A stretch of DNA of 64,000 nt from Pseudomonadota bacterium (GCA_018902755.1 JAHIQI010000066.1:23481-87480), one strand, 5' to 3'; positions 26,326 through 35,135 are shown, counted from the stretch's first letter. The notes: generated by a model from the letters alone, not told the origin. Translations and numbers: made by a program.

Positions 26326-27645
26326 ATGAATAAAAAAATTTTGGCGTCACTTTTTATAGTTTTGTTGGTCTGGTGCTGGGTTCCGGTCGCGATAGCAGAA
26401 AAAACTAATGAAAACTGGGTGGTAAAGCTTGCGGACGGAACACGACTAACGAAAAATGGTTTTCGTCTTAAGATTTTGAAGCATCGCCTATGGTTAGAAA
26501 CAAGGGCAGCGGACGGGGAGAGGCTAAATTTAGAAGGAGCGATTATTAAAGATGTTGACTTAAAAAACGTAAATCTATCAAAAGCAAAAATGAACAAAAC
26601 AACTTTTGAATCCGTTTCACTTGAGGGAGTTCTTTTTAGCGGATCAGAATTAGGTTCTGCAGTATTTAGAAATTGTACCCTAATTGGAGCACGATTTTTA
26701 AATGCATCCCTACCAAATGTTACTATTTATAACTCTCAACTCAATAACACAAAATTTGATTATGTAGTCGCAACAAAAGTTTTTTTGCCTCTCTGCAATT
26801 TTTCCAACTCTCGCCTGTACCACACTAATTTGACTGGTGTTAACTGCGAAAATTCTAATTTTAAAGGCGCCATTTTAGATGATTGCAAACTAACAGCAGG
26901 CTATTTTAAAAATATAAACTTCTCCCGTGCTGTTTTTAGAGATATAGATTGTATGGATGCCAACTTTATTAACTGCGACTTCTTTGGTACCTACATAGGC
27001 ATGTTACCAGGTAAAATACCTACCATTAAAATGCTTGCGACAGGGAAAAACATTGATTCCCTTTCTTATTCGTTAACCCCTCTTTCTTTAATCGAACTGC
27101 GCGATGCCGCCAAACGTGCTGGCACAAGGCCGCAGGAACGTAAACTTACGTACGCCATCAGACGTAATGAGAGAATCAGGTCATACGGGCCGCTTCGGAA
27201 TGCAATCTCTTTCGTTATGTTTGAATCTCCCTGCGGCTGGGGCATGAATCCGTATCGCCCCTTGCTTATCATGTTTATTTCAATCCCGGCCTTTTTCTTT
27301 CCTTATCTGCTTGCCTTACTGGTAAGTAAAAAAGACGGCATCTGGCAAACGTGGCCCGAAGATCGCGCCCGTAGCGACTTAGGCTCAAACGACCCCCAAC
27401 GCTTAAAATTCACGCCGCGCAACTGGCGCGCCTACCTCTACGCCCTCTACTTCTCCGTCCTCTCGGCCTTCCACATCGGTTGGCGCGACCTCAACGTGGG
27501 CACTTGGATAACCCGCATGCAGCCCCGCGAGTAAACCCTGCGAGCCACCGGCTGGGTGCGCACCGTCTCGGGCATCCAATCTCTTATAAGCGTCTACCTG
27601 CTGGCCCTGGCCATCCTCACCTACTTCGGCAGGCCGTTTGGATAG
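26326..27645 (+). pseudogene. Secreted or membrane pentapeptide-repeat protein with in-frame stop
   Basis: The open frame runs from the ATG at 26326 to TAA at 27532. A signal peptide (NKKILASLFIVLLVWCWVPV) is followed by degenerate pentapeptide repeats (~60-220, e.g. LNLEGAIIKDVDLKNVNLSK) and a C-terminal membrane region (LLIMFISIPAFFFPYLLALL). Directly after the stop the same frame continues 36 codons (TLRATGWVRTVSGIQSLISV, then YLLALAILTYFGRPFG) to TAG at 27645, and contains another membrane helix. From memory, relatives read QPREYTLRATGW here, so TAA probably replaces a Tyr codon. The first ~1 kb is AT-rich unlike all neighbours; the last ~300 bp is GC-rich. Confidence 0.75.
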
Positions 27646-27717
27646 GCGGCGAACCTTCTCGTCACCCCCCAGTGGCACGATGCCCGCCTCTATAGTATAG
27701 TTGCTTTGCTTGACAAG

Positions 27718-27755
27718 AGGCCGCCCGGCGTCACCCGGCGGCGGCCAATTTTTTC
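27718..27755 (+). terminator. Probable terminator after the pentapeptide-repeat gene
   Basis: GGCCGCC...GGCGGCC inverted repeat followed by AATTTTTTC. A second hairpin (CCCTTCCCC-cctgc-GGGGAGGGG, 27818-27840) lies in the leader of the next gene. Confidence 0.65.
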
Positions 27756-27881
27756 TCAAAAATTCTCTTGACAAGCGCCCCTCCTCTACTTCACACTCTC
27801 AGTTTACGTGAAGGTAGCCCTTCCCCCCTGCGGGGAGGGGTGTGCTTTTATTGTTTTCATACTGTTTTGCTTGGTGAAACG

Positions 27882-28958
27882 ATGTCCAGTTCCGCTAAAA
27901 ACGCCCACGAGGCACTGGCCCAACACCTGGATCGCTCCCCCTTGGGCGCGCCCCAGGGGCCCGAGCTCATGGCGATTTTGCGCGAACTGTTCACCGGCGA
28001 GGAAGCGGCGGTGGCCTCGGTCCTGCCCTTCAAGCCGGTTCGGGCCAAGGCCCTGGCCGAGACCCTGGAGCGCCCGGCCGATGAGATCGCCCCGGTGCTG
28101 GAGTCCCTGGCCGCCAAGGGCCTGGCCTATCGCCGCAGCACCAAGGCGGGCGACTACTACAGCCTGCTGCAGATGGTGCCGGGCATGGCAGAGGCCCAGT
28201 TCTGGGCCATGGCCCCGGGCGAGGCCAAGCTCAGGATGGCCCAGCTGTTCGAGGACTACTACGAGCCCGGCGTGGGCAAGGCCTTTGCCGAAGCCCCCAC
28301 GCCCTACTCCCGGGTCATCCCGGTGGGCCGGTCCATTGAAAACAGCCAGGAGATTCTGCCCTACGACAAGGCGGAGGAGCTTATCCACCAGCACGAGCAC
28401 CTGGCCCTGATCAATTGCTACTGCCGCGAGCAGGCCCACCTGCTGGGCAAGGGCTGCGACGCCCCCCTGGACGTGTGCATGATCTTCGGCTCCTTTGCCG
28501 AGTTCGCGGTGGACCAGGGCTGGGCCAAGCCCATGGACGAGGCGGGCATGCTCCTGGCCCTAAGGCGCGCCGAGGATGCCGGTCTGGTGCACGTGGTGGA
28601 CAACGTAGCGGAAAACGTGAACTTTTTGTGCAACTGCTGCGGGTGCTGTTGCATGTTCCTACAGACCATCACCCGCATGAACCACCTCGGGGCGGTGAGC
28701 CAGGCGGCTTACTTCGCCTCGGTGGACCCGGAGCTGTGCACCGCCTGCGGCGAGTGCGCCGACACCTGCCAGGTGGCGGCGGTCCGGGTGGATGACGACT
28801 GCGCCGTTTTTGACCAGGAGCTTTGTTTAGGCTGCGGCCAATGCGCCACGGTCTGCCCCAGCGAGGCGATAAGGATGATCCGCCGAGAGGCCCGGCCGGT
28901 GCCGGCCCACCAAGGCGAACTTCAGGCCAGATTGGCCGACGCCCGCGGGGTGAAATAG
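27882..28958 (+). CDS. Iron-sulfur protein with two C-terminal [4Fe-4S] motifs
   Basis: 358 aa from the ATG at 27882 (GGTGA upstream). The N-terminal ~110 residues resemble a winged helix (VRAKALAETLERPADEIAPV). The middle holds cysteine-rich motifs (NCYCREQ; LCNCCGCCC). The C-terminus is a bacterial ferredoxin pair: CTACGECADTC at ~286-296 and CLGCGQCATVC at ~315-325. Proteins of this layout are frequent in anaerobic deltaproteobacteria, but their reaction is not established; an electron-transfer or redox-sensing role is inferred. Confidence 0.82.
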   Translation: MSSSAKNAHEALAQHLDRSPLGAPQGPELMAILRELFTGEEAAVASVLPFKPVRAKALAETLERPADEIAPVLESLAAKGLAYRRSTKAGDYYSLLQMVPGMAEAQFWAMAPGEAKLRMAQLFEDYYEPGVGKAFAEAPTPYSRVIPVGRSIENSQEILPYDKAEELIHQHEHLALINCYCREQAHLLGKGCDAPLDVCMIFGSFAEFAVDQGWAKPMDEAGMLLALRRAEDAGLVHVVDNVAENVNFLCNCCGCCCMFLQTITRMNHLGAVSQAAYFASVDPELCTACGECADTCQVAAVRVDDDCAVFDQELCLGCGQCATVCPSEAIRMIRREARPVPAHQGELQARLADARGVK

Positions 28959-28975
28959 TTTGTCGGGAGCTGGAG

Positions 28976-29003
28976 TTGACTTCCACTCCCCAGTGCTTAA
29001 TTT
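28976..29003 (+). promoter_or_regulatory. Probable promoter of the sigma-factor gene
   Basis: TTGACT (28976-28981), 16-nt spacer, TAATTT (28998-29003), leaving a ~120-nt leader before the ATG at 29132. Confidence 0.5.
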
Positions 29004-29131
29004 AACCTTTAGATGCCTGCGTCCCGAGCAAGAGTCTCGTTCGCGGCAAGCCTGAGCAGACTTTAAACCCGCAGCGCCGGTAGCCAGGAGCGCTGGACCG
29101 TGCGGGTACCTGTAAGGAAGAGGTAATTACC

Positions 29132-30214
29132 ATGGCCGACAGCCGTAATTTCAAGGGTTCGGACTTCAGCCTGGACACGCCCGTCACCTACTTCAAAGAG
29201 GTGGAGGGGCGCGATCTGCTGACTCCCGAGCGGGAGCTGGCGCTGGGCAAGACCATCCAAGACGGCCGCGACGAAATTTTGATGAAAGCCTTGTCGATCA
29301 TCAAGAGCGACAAGGACGCCTGCGACAACTGCGTGCGCATCGAGGCCTGGCTGGAAGACAGCCACAAGTCTCCCCTTTCGGTGGAAGACGTGATGGCCGA
29401 GACCTTCGAACTGCTCAAGCGCGCCGCAGCCAAGCGCAAGCCCTCCAAGAAGCTTAGCAAGACCTTGGAGGAGATCGACAGCGCCCGCTTGCAGGTCGAG
29501 GTCGCGGTGCAGGAGATGGTGGAAGCCAACCTGCGCCTGGCCGTGTCCATAGCCAAGAAGTACACCTTCCGGGGCCTGAGCTTCGCCGACCTGATCCAGG
29601 AAGGCAACATCGGCCTGATGAAGGCGGTGAACCGCTACGACTACAAGACCGGTTACCGCTTCAGCACCTTTGCCTCTTGGTGGATTCGCCAGACCATCAG
29701 CCGGGCCATCTACGACCAGGCCCGCACCATCCGCATCCCCATCCACCTCCTGGAGCTCCGCTCCAAGTACTTTAGGGTGTACTACGGTCTGCTCAAAGAG
29801 CTGGGACGCGAGCCCCTGCCCAAGGAAGTGGCCGAAAAGGTGGGCATCGACGAGAGCAAGGTCAAGGAGATCGTCAACCTGACCCTGGACTCCACCAGCC
29901 TGGAGACCCCGGTGGGCGAGGACGGCGACGAGCTGGGCGACTTCATCGAGAACAAGGAGGCCGAGTGCCCCTTTGAGAAGGTGGGCGAAGGCGAGATGAT
30001 GGTCCACCTGGGCGAGGCCCTGGAGTCCCTGGACGCCCGCGAAAAGCGCATCCTGCAGATGCGTTTCGGCCTGGGCGACGAGGACGAGCACACCCTGGAG
30101 CAGGTGGGTCAGGTCTTCGGCCTTTCCCGCGAGCGGGTGCGCCAGATCGAGAAGAAGGCCCTGCAGCGCCTCAGGCATCCCCAATGGCGGGCGGTGCTGG
30201 AGGACCACGTCTAG
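29132..30214 (+). CDS. RNA polymerase sigma-70 family factor (group 2, RpoS-like)
   Basis: 360 aa. Region 1.2 (PVTYFKEVEGRDLLTPEREL), region 2 (LIQEGNIGLMKAVNRYDY, FSTFASWWIRQTISRAI), region 3 and region 4 helix-turn-helix (TLEQVGQVFGLSRERVRQIE) are all present. Region 1.1 of primary sigma factors is absent. A charged insert of ~80 residues containing ACDNC separates regions 1.2 and 2. This fits a group 2 alternative sigma factor rather than RpoD or RpoH. Monocistronic, between a probable promoter and a strong terminator. Confidence 0.9.
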   Translation: MADSRNFKGSDFSLDTPVTYFKEVEGRDLLTPERELALGKTIQDGRDEILMKALSIIKSDKDACDNCVRIEAWLEDSHKSPLSVEDVMAETFELLKRAAAKRKPSKKLSKTLEEIDSARLQVEVAVQEMVEANLRLAVSIAKKYTFRGLSFADLIQEGNIGLMKAVNRYDYKTGYRFSTFASWWIRQTISRAIYDQARTIRIPIHLLELRSKYFRVYYGLLKELGREPLPKEVAEKVGIDESKVKEIVNLTLDSTSLETPVGEDGDELGDFIENKEAECPFEKVGEGEMMVHLGEALESLDAREKRILQMRFGLGDEDEHTLEQVGQVFGLSRERVRQIEKKALQRLRHPQWRAVLEDHV

Positions 30215-30261
30215 CAAGCGCTTCGTCAGCCGCCGGGATGGCGGAACCGTAAAATAAACCA

Positions 30262-30296
30262 GGGCGTCCGGAGCAATCCGGACGCCCTGTTCTTTT
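30262..30296 (+). terminator. Rho-independent terminator after the sigma-factor gene
   Basis: Perfect 10-bp stem GGGCGTCCGG/CCGGACGCCC with a 6-nt loop followed by TGTTCTTTT. Confidence 0.92.
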
Positions 30297-30309
30297 GCTC
30301 TGGGGAACT

Positions 30310-30341
30310 GTTGGGTTTCGGGCTTCGCCCTCTACGCCAAC
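30310..30341 (+). repeat. Short hairpin repeat (family 1), copy 4, long-loop variant
   Basis: GTTGGGT stem with the loop enlarged to include GGGCTTCGCCC, itself an inner hairpin. The closing arm is CGCCAAC, one change from the usual ACCCAAC. Confidence 0.8.
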
Positions 30342-30383
30342 CTACGCTGTTGTTGAAACCCAGCAGCAACCGCCCCCTCTCAG

Positions 30384-30500
30384 CGGCACAGCCAGGTGGT
30401 GCTAGGCAAGGCGGCAGGCGAACGAGGGACGCATCTTTGCGGCGCAGCCAGGTGGTGCTAAGACAGCGGCCCTATGTCGCTGCAACGATCCCCCTCCCAG
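30384..30500 (+). repeat. Partial family 2 repeat copies
   Basis: Two broken left halves, CGGCACAGCCAGGTGGTGCT at 30384 and a related segment from ~30439, run into each other before the fuller copy at 30501. Confidence 0.55.
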
Positions 30501-30620
30501 CGGGTTCGCCAGATGTCTGTGGGCAAGGCGTCCGGTGAGGGAAAGGCGCAGCTGTAGCCAAGCCTACAGCGAGCCTTGAGCGATGCCGGCAACACAGCCC
30601 ACGGGCAGCTGGCGAGGCCG
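30501..30620 (+). repeat. Long foldback repeat (family 2), copy 4
   Basis: About 120 bp from CGGGTTCGCCAG to CTGGCGAGGCCG, with central inverted sequence GCTGTAG...CTACAGC. It ends 2 nt from the stop of the gene at 30623. Confidence 0.7.
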
Positions 30621-30622
30621 CG

Positions 30623-31114
30623 TCAATAACTACAGGTCAGCTCCACCTGCGCCTTCTCCGGGAAGGGAGCATCCTGGGCCCGCATGAACAGGCTGAAGGT
30701 GGTGTCGCCGAAGAAGGAGGTGGGCAGGGTCATCTCCAGGGGTTCTCCGCTTTTCTTGCCCGAAAAAACCACCTGGCCGCCCTCGCTAGTGCTCACCTTG
30801 CCGCTGTAGGTGTTGTAGGGGTCCTTCACCCTGGCCACGCAGTTGAGGGTGTAGCCCATGCAGTACTCGTTCACCGAGTCGCTGCCCTGGCCCGCCTTCA
30901 TGGGCAGGACGAAGCGCACCGTCTTGGTGGAGCCCAGGGGCTGGCTGGGCGGTTTGGTCGCGTCGCGCCCGGCCGCCTGGTGCTTGGCCTTTATGTCCGC
31001 GGCCATCTCTTTCATGGCCTGGTGCAGGTCCTTGCCTTGGGCCGGGGCCGCGGCGGCCAGGCCCAGCGCCAAAATCGCGAGGATTAGGATTTTGCCGGTG
31101 CGCGCGCTTATCAT
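30623..31114 (-). CDS. Small secreted protein, unknown function
   Basis: 163 aa. Residues 1-27 form a clear signal peptide (ILILAILALGLAAAAPAQGK). The mature part is polar with a beta-rich C-terminal half and three cysteines (EYCMGY, LNCVAR, LTCSY). No family recognised. Monocistronic, convergent with the sigma-factor gene and divergent from the cysteine synthase fusion. Confidence 0.75.
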   Translation of the reverse strand: MISARTGKILILAILALGLAAAAPAQGKDLHQAMKEMAADIKAKHQAAGRDATKPPSQPLGSTKTVRFVLPMKAGQGSDSVNEYCMGYTLNCVARVKDPYNTYSGKVSTSEGGQVVFSGKKSGEPLEMTLPTSFFGDTTFSLFMRAQDAPFPEKAQVELTCSY

Positions 31115-31289
31115 GACCGCTGTCTTCCCTTTGGGTTGTGTTTAGGGCCGCCCCCTCTGGATATGCTGACAAATCCCGCGCCTTTTGACAACGCCCAAGC
31201 GCGAGGCGGAGCATAGGCCTGAACGCTTTACTATGCCCCCATGGTTCAGTATGCTTGAGCCCACTTACTTCGTATGCAGGAAATGCGGC

Positions 31290-33617
31290 ATGACTCTTCG
31301 CACGGTGAACAACATCCTGGAGCTGGTGGGCGGCACCCCCCTGGTGCGCATAAACCGGCTCAACCAAAACCCCGGCGTGACAGTGTACGCCAAGCTGGAG
31401 TTCATGAACCCCGGCGGCTCGGTGAAGGACCGCCCGGCGCTGAACATGATCGAGCAGGCCGAGAAGCGCGGCGAGCTGACCAAGGGCAAGATCCTGTTGG
31501 AGGCCACCAGCGGCAACACCGGCATCGGACTGGCCATGGCCTGCGCGGTCAAGGGCTACAAGATGCTCTTCACCATGTCCGAGTCCGCCTCCCAGGAGCG
31601 CCGCAAGATCCTTCGGGCCTACGGGGCCGACATCCTGCTCACCCCGGCCCACATGTCCACCGACGGGGCCATCGAGGAGGCCTACCGCCTGGCCCGCGAG
31701 GAGCCGGAGCGCTATTTCCTGGTGGACCAGTTCAACAACGAGGACAACTGGATGGCCCACGCCCTGGAGGGCTCCACGGCCGACGAGATATATGAGGCCA
31801 CCGAGGGCAAGGTGAACCTGGTGGTGGCCACCCTGGGCACCTCGGGCACGGTCATGGGCCTCACGCGGCGCCTGCACCAACTGGACCCCAAGGTCAAGGT
31901 GGTGGCGGTGGAGCCCTATCAGGGGCACAAGATCCAGGGGCTCAAGAACATGAAGGAATCCTACGCGCCGGGCATCTTCAGCCCCGGCGAGGTGGACATC
32001 CTGGCCAACGTGGACGATGACAGCGCCTACGAGATCGCCCGCCGCCTGGCCCGCGAGGAGGGCATCTTCGTGGGCATGAGCGCCGGGGCGGCCATGAAGG
32101 TGGCCCTGGACCAGGCGGCCACCCTGCCCGAGGGCTCGGTGGTGGTGGCGCTCATGGCCGACGGCGGCGAGCGCTACCTGTCCACCTCCCTGTTCAGCAG
32201 CGAAAAGGTGCCGGTGCCGCTGAGGTTCTACAACACCCTCAGCCGCGAGGTTGAGGACCTCACCCCGGTGCGCCCCGGCCAGGTGGGCATCTACGCCTGC
32301 GGCCCCTCGCTGGACGGAGCGCCGGACCTGGGCCTGTGCCGCCGCATGGTCTTCGCCGACCTGGTGCGCCGCTACCTGGAGTTCCGGGGCTTCGAGGTCA
32401 AGCTGATCATCAACATCGCCGACGTGGACGACCGCACGGTGAACCAGTGCCTGGCCGAGGGGGCCGACTGGAAGCAGTTCACCGCCCGCTGGGAAAAGGT
32501 GTTCTTCGAGGACATGGCCACGCTCAACGTGCTGCCCGCCCTGGACTACCCCAAGGCCAGCGAGCACATCAACCAGATGGTGGACTCGGCCCGGGAGCTG
32601 TTGGCCAAGGACATGGCCTACGTCAAGCTCAGGAGCGTGTACTTCAACATCAGCCACTTCCCGGACTACGGCAAGCTCTCGGGCGTGGACCTGAACGCCA
32701 CCCAGAGCGACAAGCACACCGACTACGACTATTACGAGAAGGAGAACCCCAGGGACTTCACCATCTTCAAGCGGGCCACCCTGGCCGACCTGAAGGCGGG
32801 CATCTACTGGTCCACCCCCTGGGGCAACGTGCGCCCCGGCTGGCACGTGGAATGCGCCACCATGTCCACCGAGCACCTGGGCCAGCCCTTTGACCTGCAC
32901 CTGGCCTCCACCGACCTCGTCTTCCCCCACGGAGAGAACGAGATCGCCGTGGCCCAATGCCTCAGCGGCAAGCCCCTGGCCAACATGTGGCTGCACTCGG
33001 ACGTGGTTATGGTGGACGGCAAGAAGGCCAGCCGGGTGGCGGGCAACGACGTGACCCTTCGGGAGATCCTGGGCCAGGGCTACTCCCCGGCCACGGTGCG
33101 CTACTGGCTCCTCGGCCAGCACTACCGGCGGCCCATCACCTTCGAGCGCGAGCAGCTGGACCAGGCGGCCAAGACCGTGGAGCGCCTGAACGACTTCGTG
33201 GAGCGCCTGCGCTTTATGAGCCCCGGCGAGCCCTCACCGGACCTGGACCAAATCCTCTACGAGGCCAAAAGCGGCATCCAGGAGGCCATGGACAACGACC
33301 TGGGCGTGCCCAAGGCCATGGGCCAGCTCTTCGCCATGGTGCGCCGCATCAACCGCCTGATGAACCAGGGGCAGATGGACGCCGCCCAGGTGGAGCAGGT
33401 GCTGGCTTTCGTGGAGCGCACCAACCGGGTGCTGGGGGTGATCGACCTGGAGCCCGGCGAGAGCGACGCGAATATCGAGGCCCTGGTCAAAAAGCGCGAC
33501 GCCGCCCGCGCCGGGGGCGACTTCGCCTTGGCCGACCGGCTGCGCGAGGAGCTGGCCGCCAAGGGCGTGCAGCTCATCGACACCCCTTCCGGCACCCGCT
33601 GGAACAAGGTTTCTTAA
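31290..33617 (+). CDS. Cysteine synthase / cysteinyl-tRNA synthetase-like fusion
   Basis: 775 aa from the ATG at 31290 (AGGA 8 nt upstream). Residues ~1-305 are a PLP-dependent O-acetylserine sulfhydrylase (LELVGGTPLVRI; PLP lysine in GGSVKDRP, K46; TSGNTGIGLA; GTSGTVMG). Residues ~310-775 align with class I cysteinyl-tRNA synthetase through its catalytic domain, helical region and C-terminal end. The four zinc ligands are kept (C337, C522, H547, E551, with the same spacing as in E. coli). The HIGH motif reads DLGL at 346-349, and KMSKS reads KASRV at 579-583. The synthetase half may be catalytically altered. No frameshift is visible at the junction. Confidence 0.9.
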   Translation: MTLRTVNNILELVGGTPLVRINRLNQNPGVTVYAKLEFMNPGGSVKDRPALNMIEQAEKRGELTKGKILLEATSGNTGIGLAMACAVKGYKMLFTMSESASQERRKILRAYGADILLTPAHMSTDGAIEEAYRLAREEPERYFLVDQFNNEDNWMAHALEGSTADEIYEATEGKVNLVVATLGTSGTVMGLTRRLHQLDPKVKVVAVEPYQGHKIQGLKNMKESYAPGIFSPGEVDILANVDDDSAYEIARRLAREEGIFVGMSAGAAMKVALDQAATLPEGSVVVALMADGGERYLSTSLFSSEKVPVPLRFYNTLSREVEDLTPVRPGQVGIYACGPSLDGAPDLGLCRRMVFADLVRRYLEFRGFEVKLIINIADVDDRTVNQCLAEGADWKQFTARWEKVFFEDMATLNVLPALDYPKASEHINQMVDSARELLAKDMAYVKLRSVYFNISHFPDYGKLSGVDLNATQSDKHTDYDYYEKENPRDFTIFKRATLADLKAGIYWSTPWGNVRPGWHVECATMSTEHLGQPFDLHLASTDLVFPHGENEIAVAQCLSGKPLANMWLHSDVVMVDGKKASRVAGNDVTLREILGQGYSPATVRYWLLGQHYRRPITFEREQLDQAAKTVERLNDFVERLRFMSPGEPSPDLDQILYEAKSGIQEAMDNDLGVPKAMGQLFAMVRRINRLMNQGQMDAAQVEQVLAFVERTNRVLGVIDLEPGESDANIEALVKKRDAARAGGDFALADRLREELAAKGVQLIDTPSGTRWNKVS

Positions 33618-33811
33618 GCGGCCTACTGACGCGGCCTGCAAGGCTCGCTTCAGCCAGTTTCGGCCTCTACGTATTGCTTAATACGCCTCGGCCACCCCAG
33701 GGCTCCAGCTTCGTTTTTCGGCGACGCAGCAGAAACCCCAACGTTCGTGGTTGGGCGTAATTCGCCGACGCGAGGCCACTTCGTTCCTGGCTAATATCAG
33801 CCATCGCGTAG

Positions 33812-33838
33812 GTTGGGTAGAGCGAAGCGAAACCCAAC
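33812..33838 (-). repeat. Short hairpin repeat (family 1), copy 5
   Basis: Reverse-complement copy of the identical core. The 341-nt gap 33618-33958 also holds a GGCCTCTACGTATT...AATACGCCTCGGCC inverted repeat at ~33663-33695 that may be a decayed family 2 unit; nothing else is seen. Confidence 0.9.
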
Positions 33839-33958
33839 AAATCCTTTCTCTCCCGCCCGCCGCCTAAAATCGTGCGCCCGAAACCCTTGCCCGTGCCGCC
33901 CGGCGGGTGCACTATATATATCCGTAACCCTGCCCCCCCAAGCCGACCAGGAGAAGTC

Positions 33959-34351
33959 ATGGCCATAAAGCGCGACAAGCATGCCTGGCTGCGGGCCGTG
34001 GAAAGCCTGCCCGCCTATCCCGTGGTGCTCATGCCGCTCAGCGAGGGCGGCTGGGAGGCGGTGTTCCCCAACCTGGCCCGGGTTCGCGCCTGGGGCCCGG
34101 ACAAGGACACCTGCCGGGCCAACGCCGCCGAGGCGCTGACCTTCGAGCTGGGCCAGCTCATCGTGGCGGGCGACGCCGCGCCGAGCCCCTCGGACCCGGC
34201 GCGGCTCATCCCCGACGACGAGGAGCCTCGCGGCACCGAGCTGGTCATGCTGGACCCTCTGCGCTCGGTGCTCAAGAAGCGCCTGGGCCTGGAGAAGCGC
34301 GAAAAGGGCGGGGCCATGGCCGCCACCCTGGGCAGGCTGGGACGCAACTGA
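33959..34351 (+). CDS. HicB-like protein (orphan)
   Basis: 130 aa from the ATG at 33959 (AGGAG 7 nt upstream). The N-terminal half has the HicB/UPF0150 fold pattern (PVVLMPLSEGGWEAVFPNLA, then a helix CRANAAEALTFELGQLI). HicB proteins are usually antitoxins for HicA. No HicA-like frame is adjacent and no DNA-binding domain is obvious in the basic C-terminus, so it may be a solitary member with another role. Confidence 0.7.
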   Translation: MAIKRDKHAWLRAVESLPAYPVVLMPLSEGGWEAVFPNLARVRAWGPDKDTCRANAAEALTFELGQLIVAGDAAPSPSDPARLIPDDEEPRGTELVMLDPLRSVLKKRLGLEKREKGGAMAATLGRLGRN

Positions 34352-34410
34352 CGACTGGTCCGCGCCATATTCAACCGAGATTTATTAGCTGCCGCATCCA
34401 GGAGGAAAAC

Positions 34411-34782
34411 ATGAAATTCATCAAGCTGATGGCCTTGGCGCTTCTGACGGGTTCGGTCCTGTTGGTCACCGCCCCGGCCCACGCCTTTGCCATCTACAAC
34501 GAGTCGGACCAAGAGGTCTGCATCAGCAAGTGGTACAGCGTGGTCAACTGCTACGCCAAGATCGCCCCCCACAGCAAGTTCAGCGGCGAAAAGGGCGCGG
34601 GCCTAAAAAACGTGTGGGCCGGCAGAAGCGGCAAGGACACGTGCTATTGCAGCAGCAAATTCAGCATCCCCGAGGCCGGCTCGGCCAAGGTCCACGGCCG
34701 GGTGATCAAGATTTACGACCGCCACGAAAAGCAGGTGGGCGAGGTTTCCATCGACCAGGTGGGTTGCGCGGATCTCAAGTAG
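34411..34782 (+). CDS. Small secreted Cys-rich protein, unknown function
   Basis: 123 aa. AGGAGG precedes the ATG. The signal peptide (FIKLMALALLTGSVLLVTAP) likely ends at AHA. The mature ~97 residues contain six cysteines (VCISKWY, NCYAKI, DTCYCSS, GCADLK counts included), compatible with disulfides in the periplasm. No family assigned. A GC hairpin (GCCCCGGCGGC...GCCGCCGGGGC, ~34820-34845) follows and may terminate transcription. Confidence 0.78.
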   Translation: MKFIKLMALALLTGSVLLVTAPAHAFAIYNESDQEVCISKWYSVVNCYAKIAPHSKFSGEKGAGLKNVWAGRSGKDTCYCSSKFSIPEAGSAKVHGRVIKIYDRHEKQVGEVSIDQVGCADLK

Positions 34783-34882
34783 GGCGGGGCCAAACAGCCC
34801 GGCCCACCCACGCGGTGTTTACGGCCCCGGCGGCATTGCCGCCGGGGCTTACCTGTCATGAGCCTCGCGGCATAGCGGAGTT

Positions 34883-34909
34883 GTTGGGTTTCGCTTCGCT
34901 CTACCCAAC
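34883..34909 (+). repeat. Short hairpin repeat (family 1), copy 6
   Basis: Identical core, followed by CTACGCCAAT. It lies in the convergent gap between the small secreted protein gene and the Smr gene. Confidence 0.9.
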
Positions 34910-34957
34910 CTACGCCAATCTATATTTTTGCTGAAAACAGACGCCTGAATTTAATCG

Positions 34958-35011
34958 CGGCACAGCCAGACGCCGCAGGGCAAGGCGTTCGCCTACCAGG
35001 CTCTTTCCCTG
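34958..35011 (+). repeat. Partial family 2 repeat
   Basis: Left arm only: CGGCACAGCCAGACGCCGCA and a few following bases, interrupted by the full copy at 35012. Confidence 0.55.
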
Positions 35012-35129
35012 CGGCACAGCCAGGGGGGGGCAGGCAAGGCGGAAACGAGCGAGGGACGCAGGCGTAGTCTACCTACGCCGAGGACCGAGCGATGTTGACA
35101 ACGCCGCATGGCACTTCCTGGCGAAGCCG
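35012..35129 (+). repeat. Long foldback repeat (family 2), copy 5
   Basis: 118 bp from CGGCACAGCCAGG to CCTGGCGAAGCCG; the two ends are an imperfect inverted repeat. The central hairpin is GGCGTAG-tctac-CTACGCC. It ends 6 nt from the Smr stop codon. Confidence 0.85.
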
Positions 35130-35135
35130 CCTAAT

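Noticed and set aside
30786..33122. 778-codon minus-strand open frame opposite the cysteine synthase fusion
   Set aside because: Antisense to a frame with intact PLP and synthetase motifs; composition is of a shadow.
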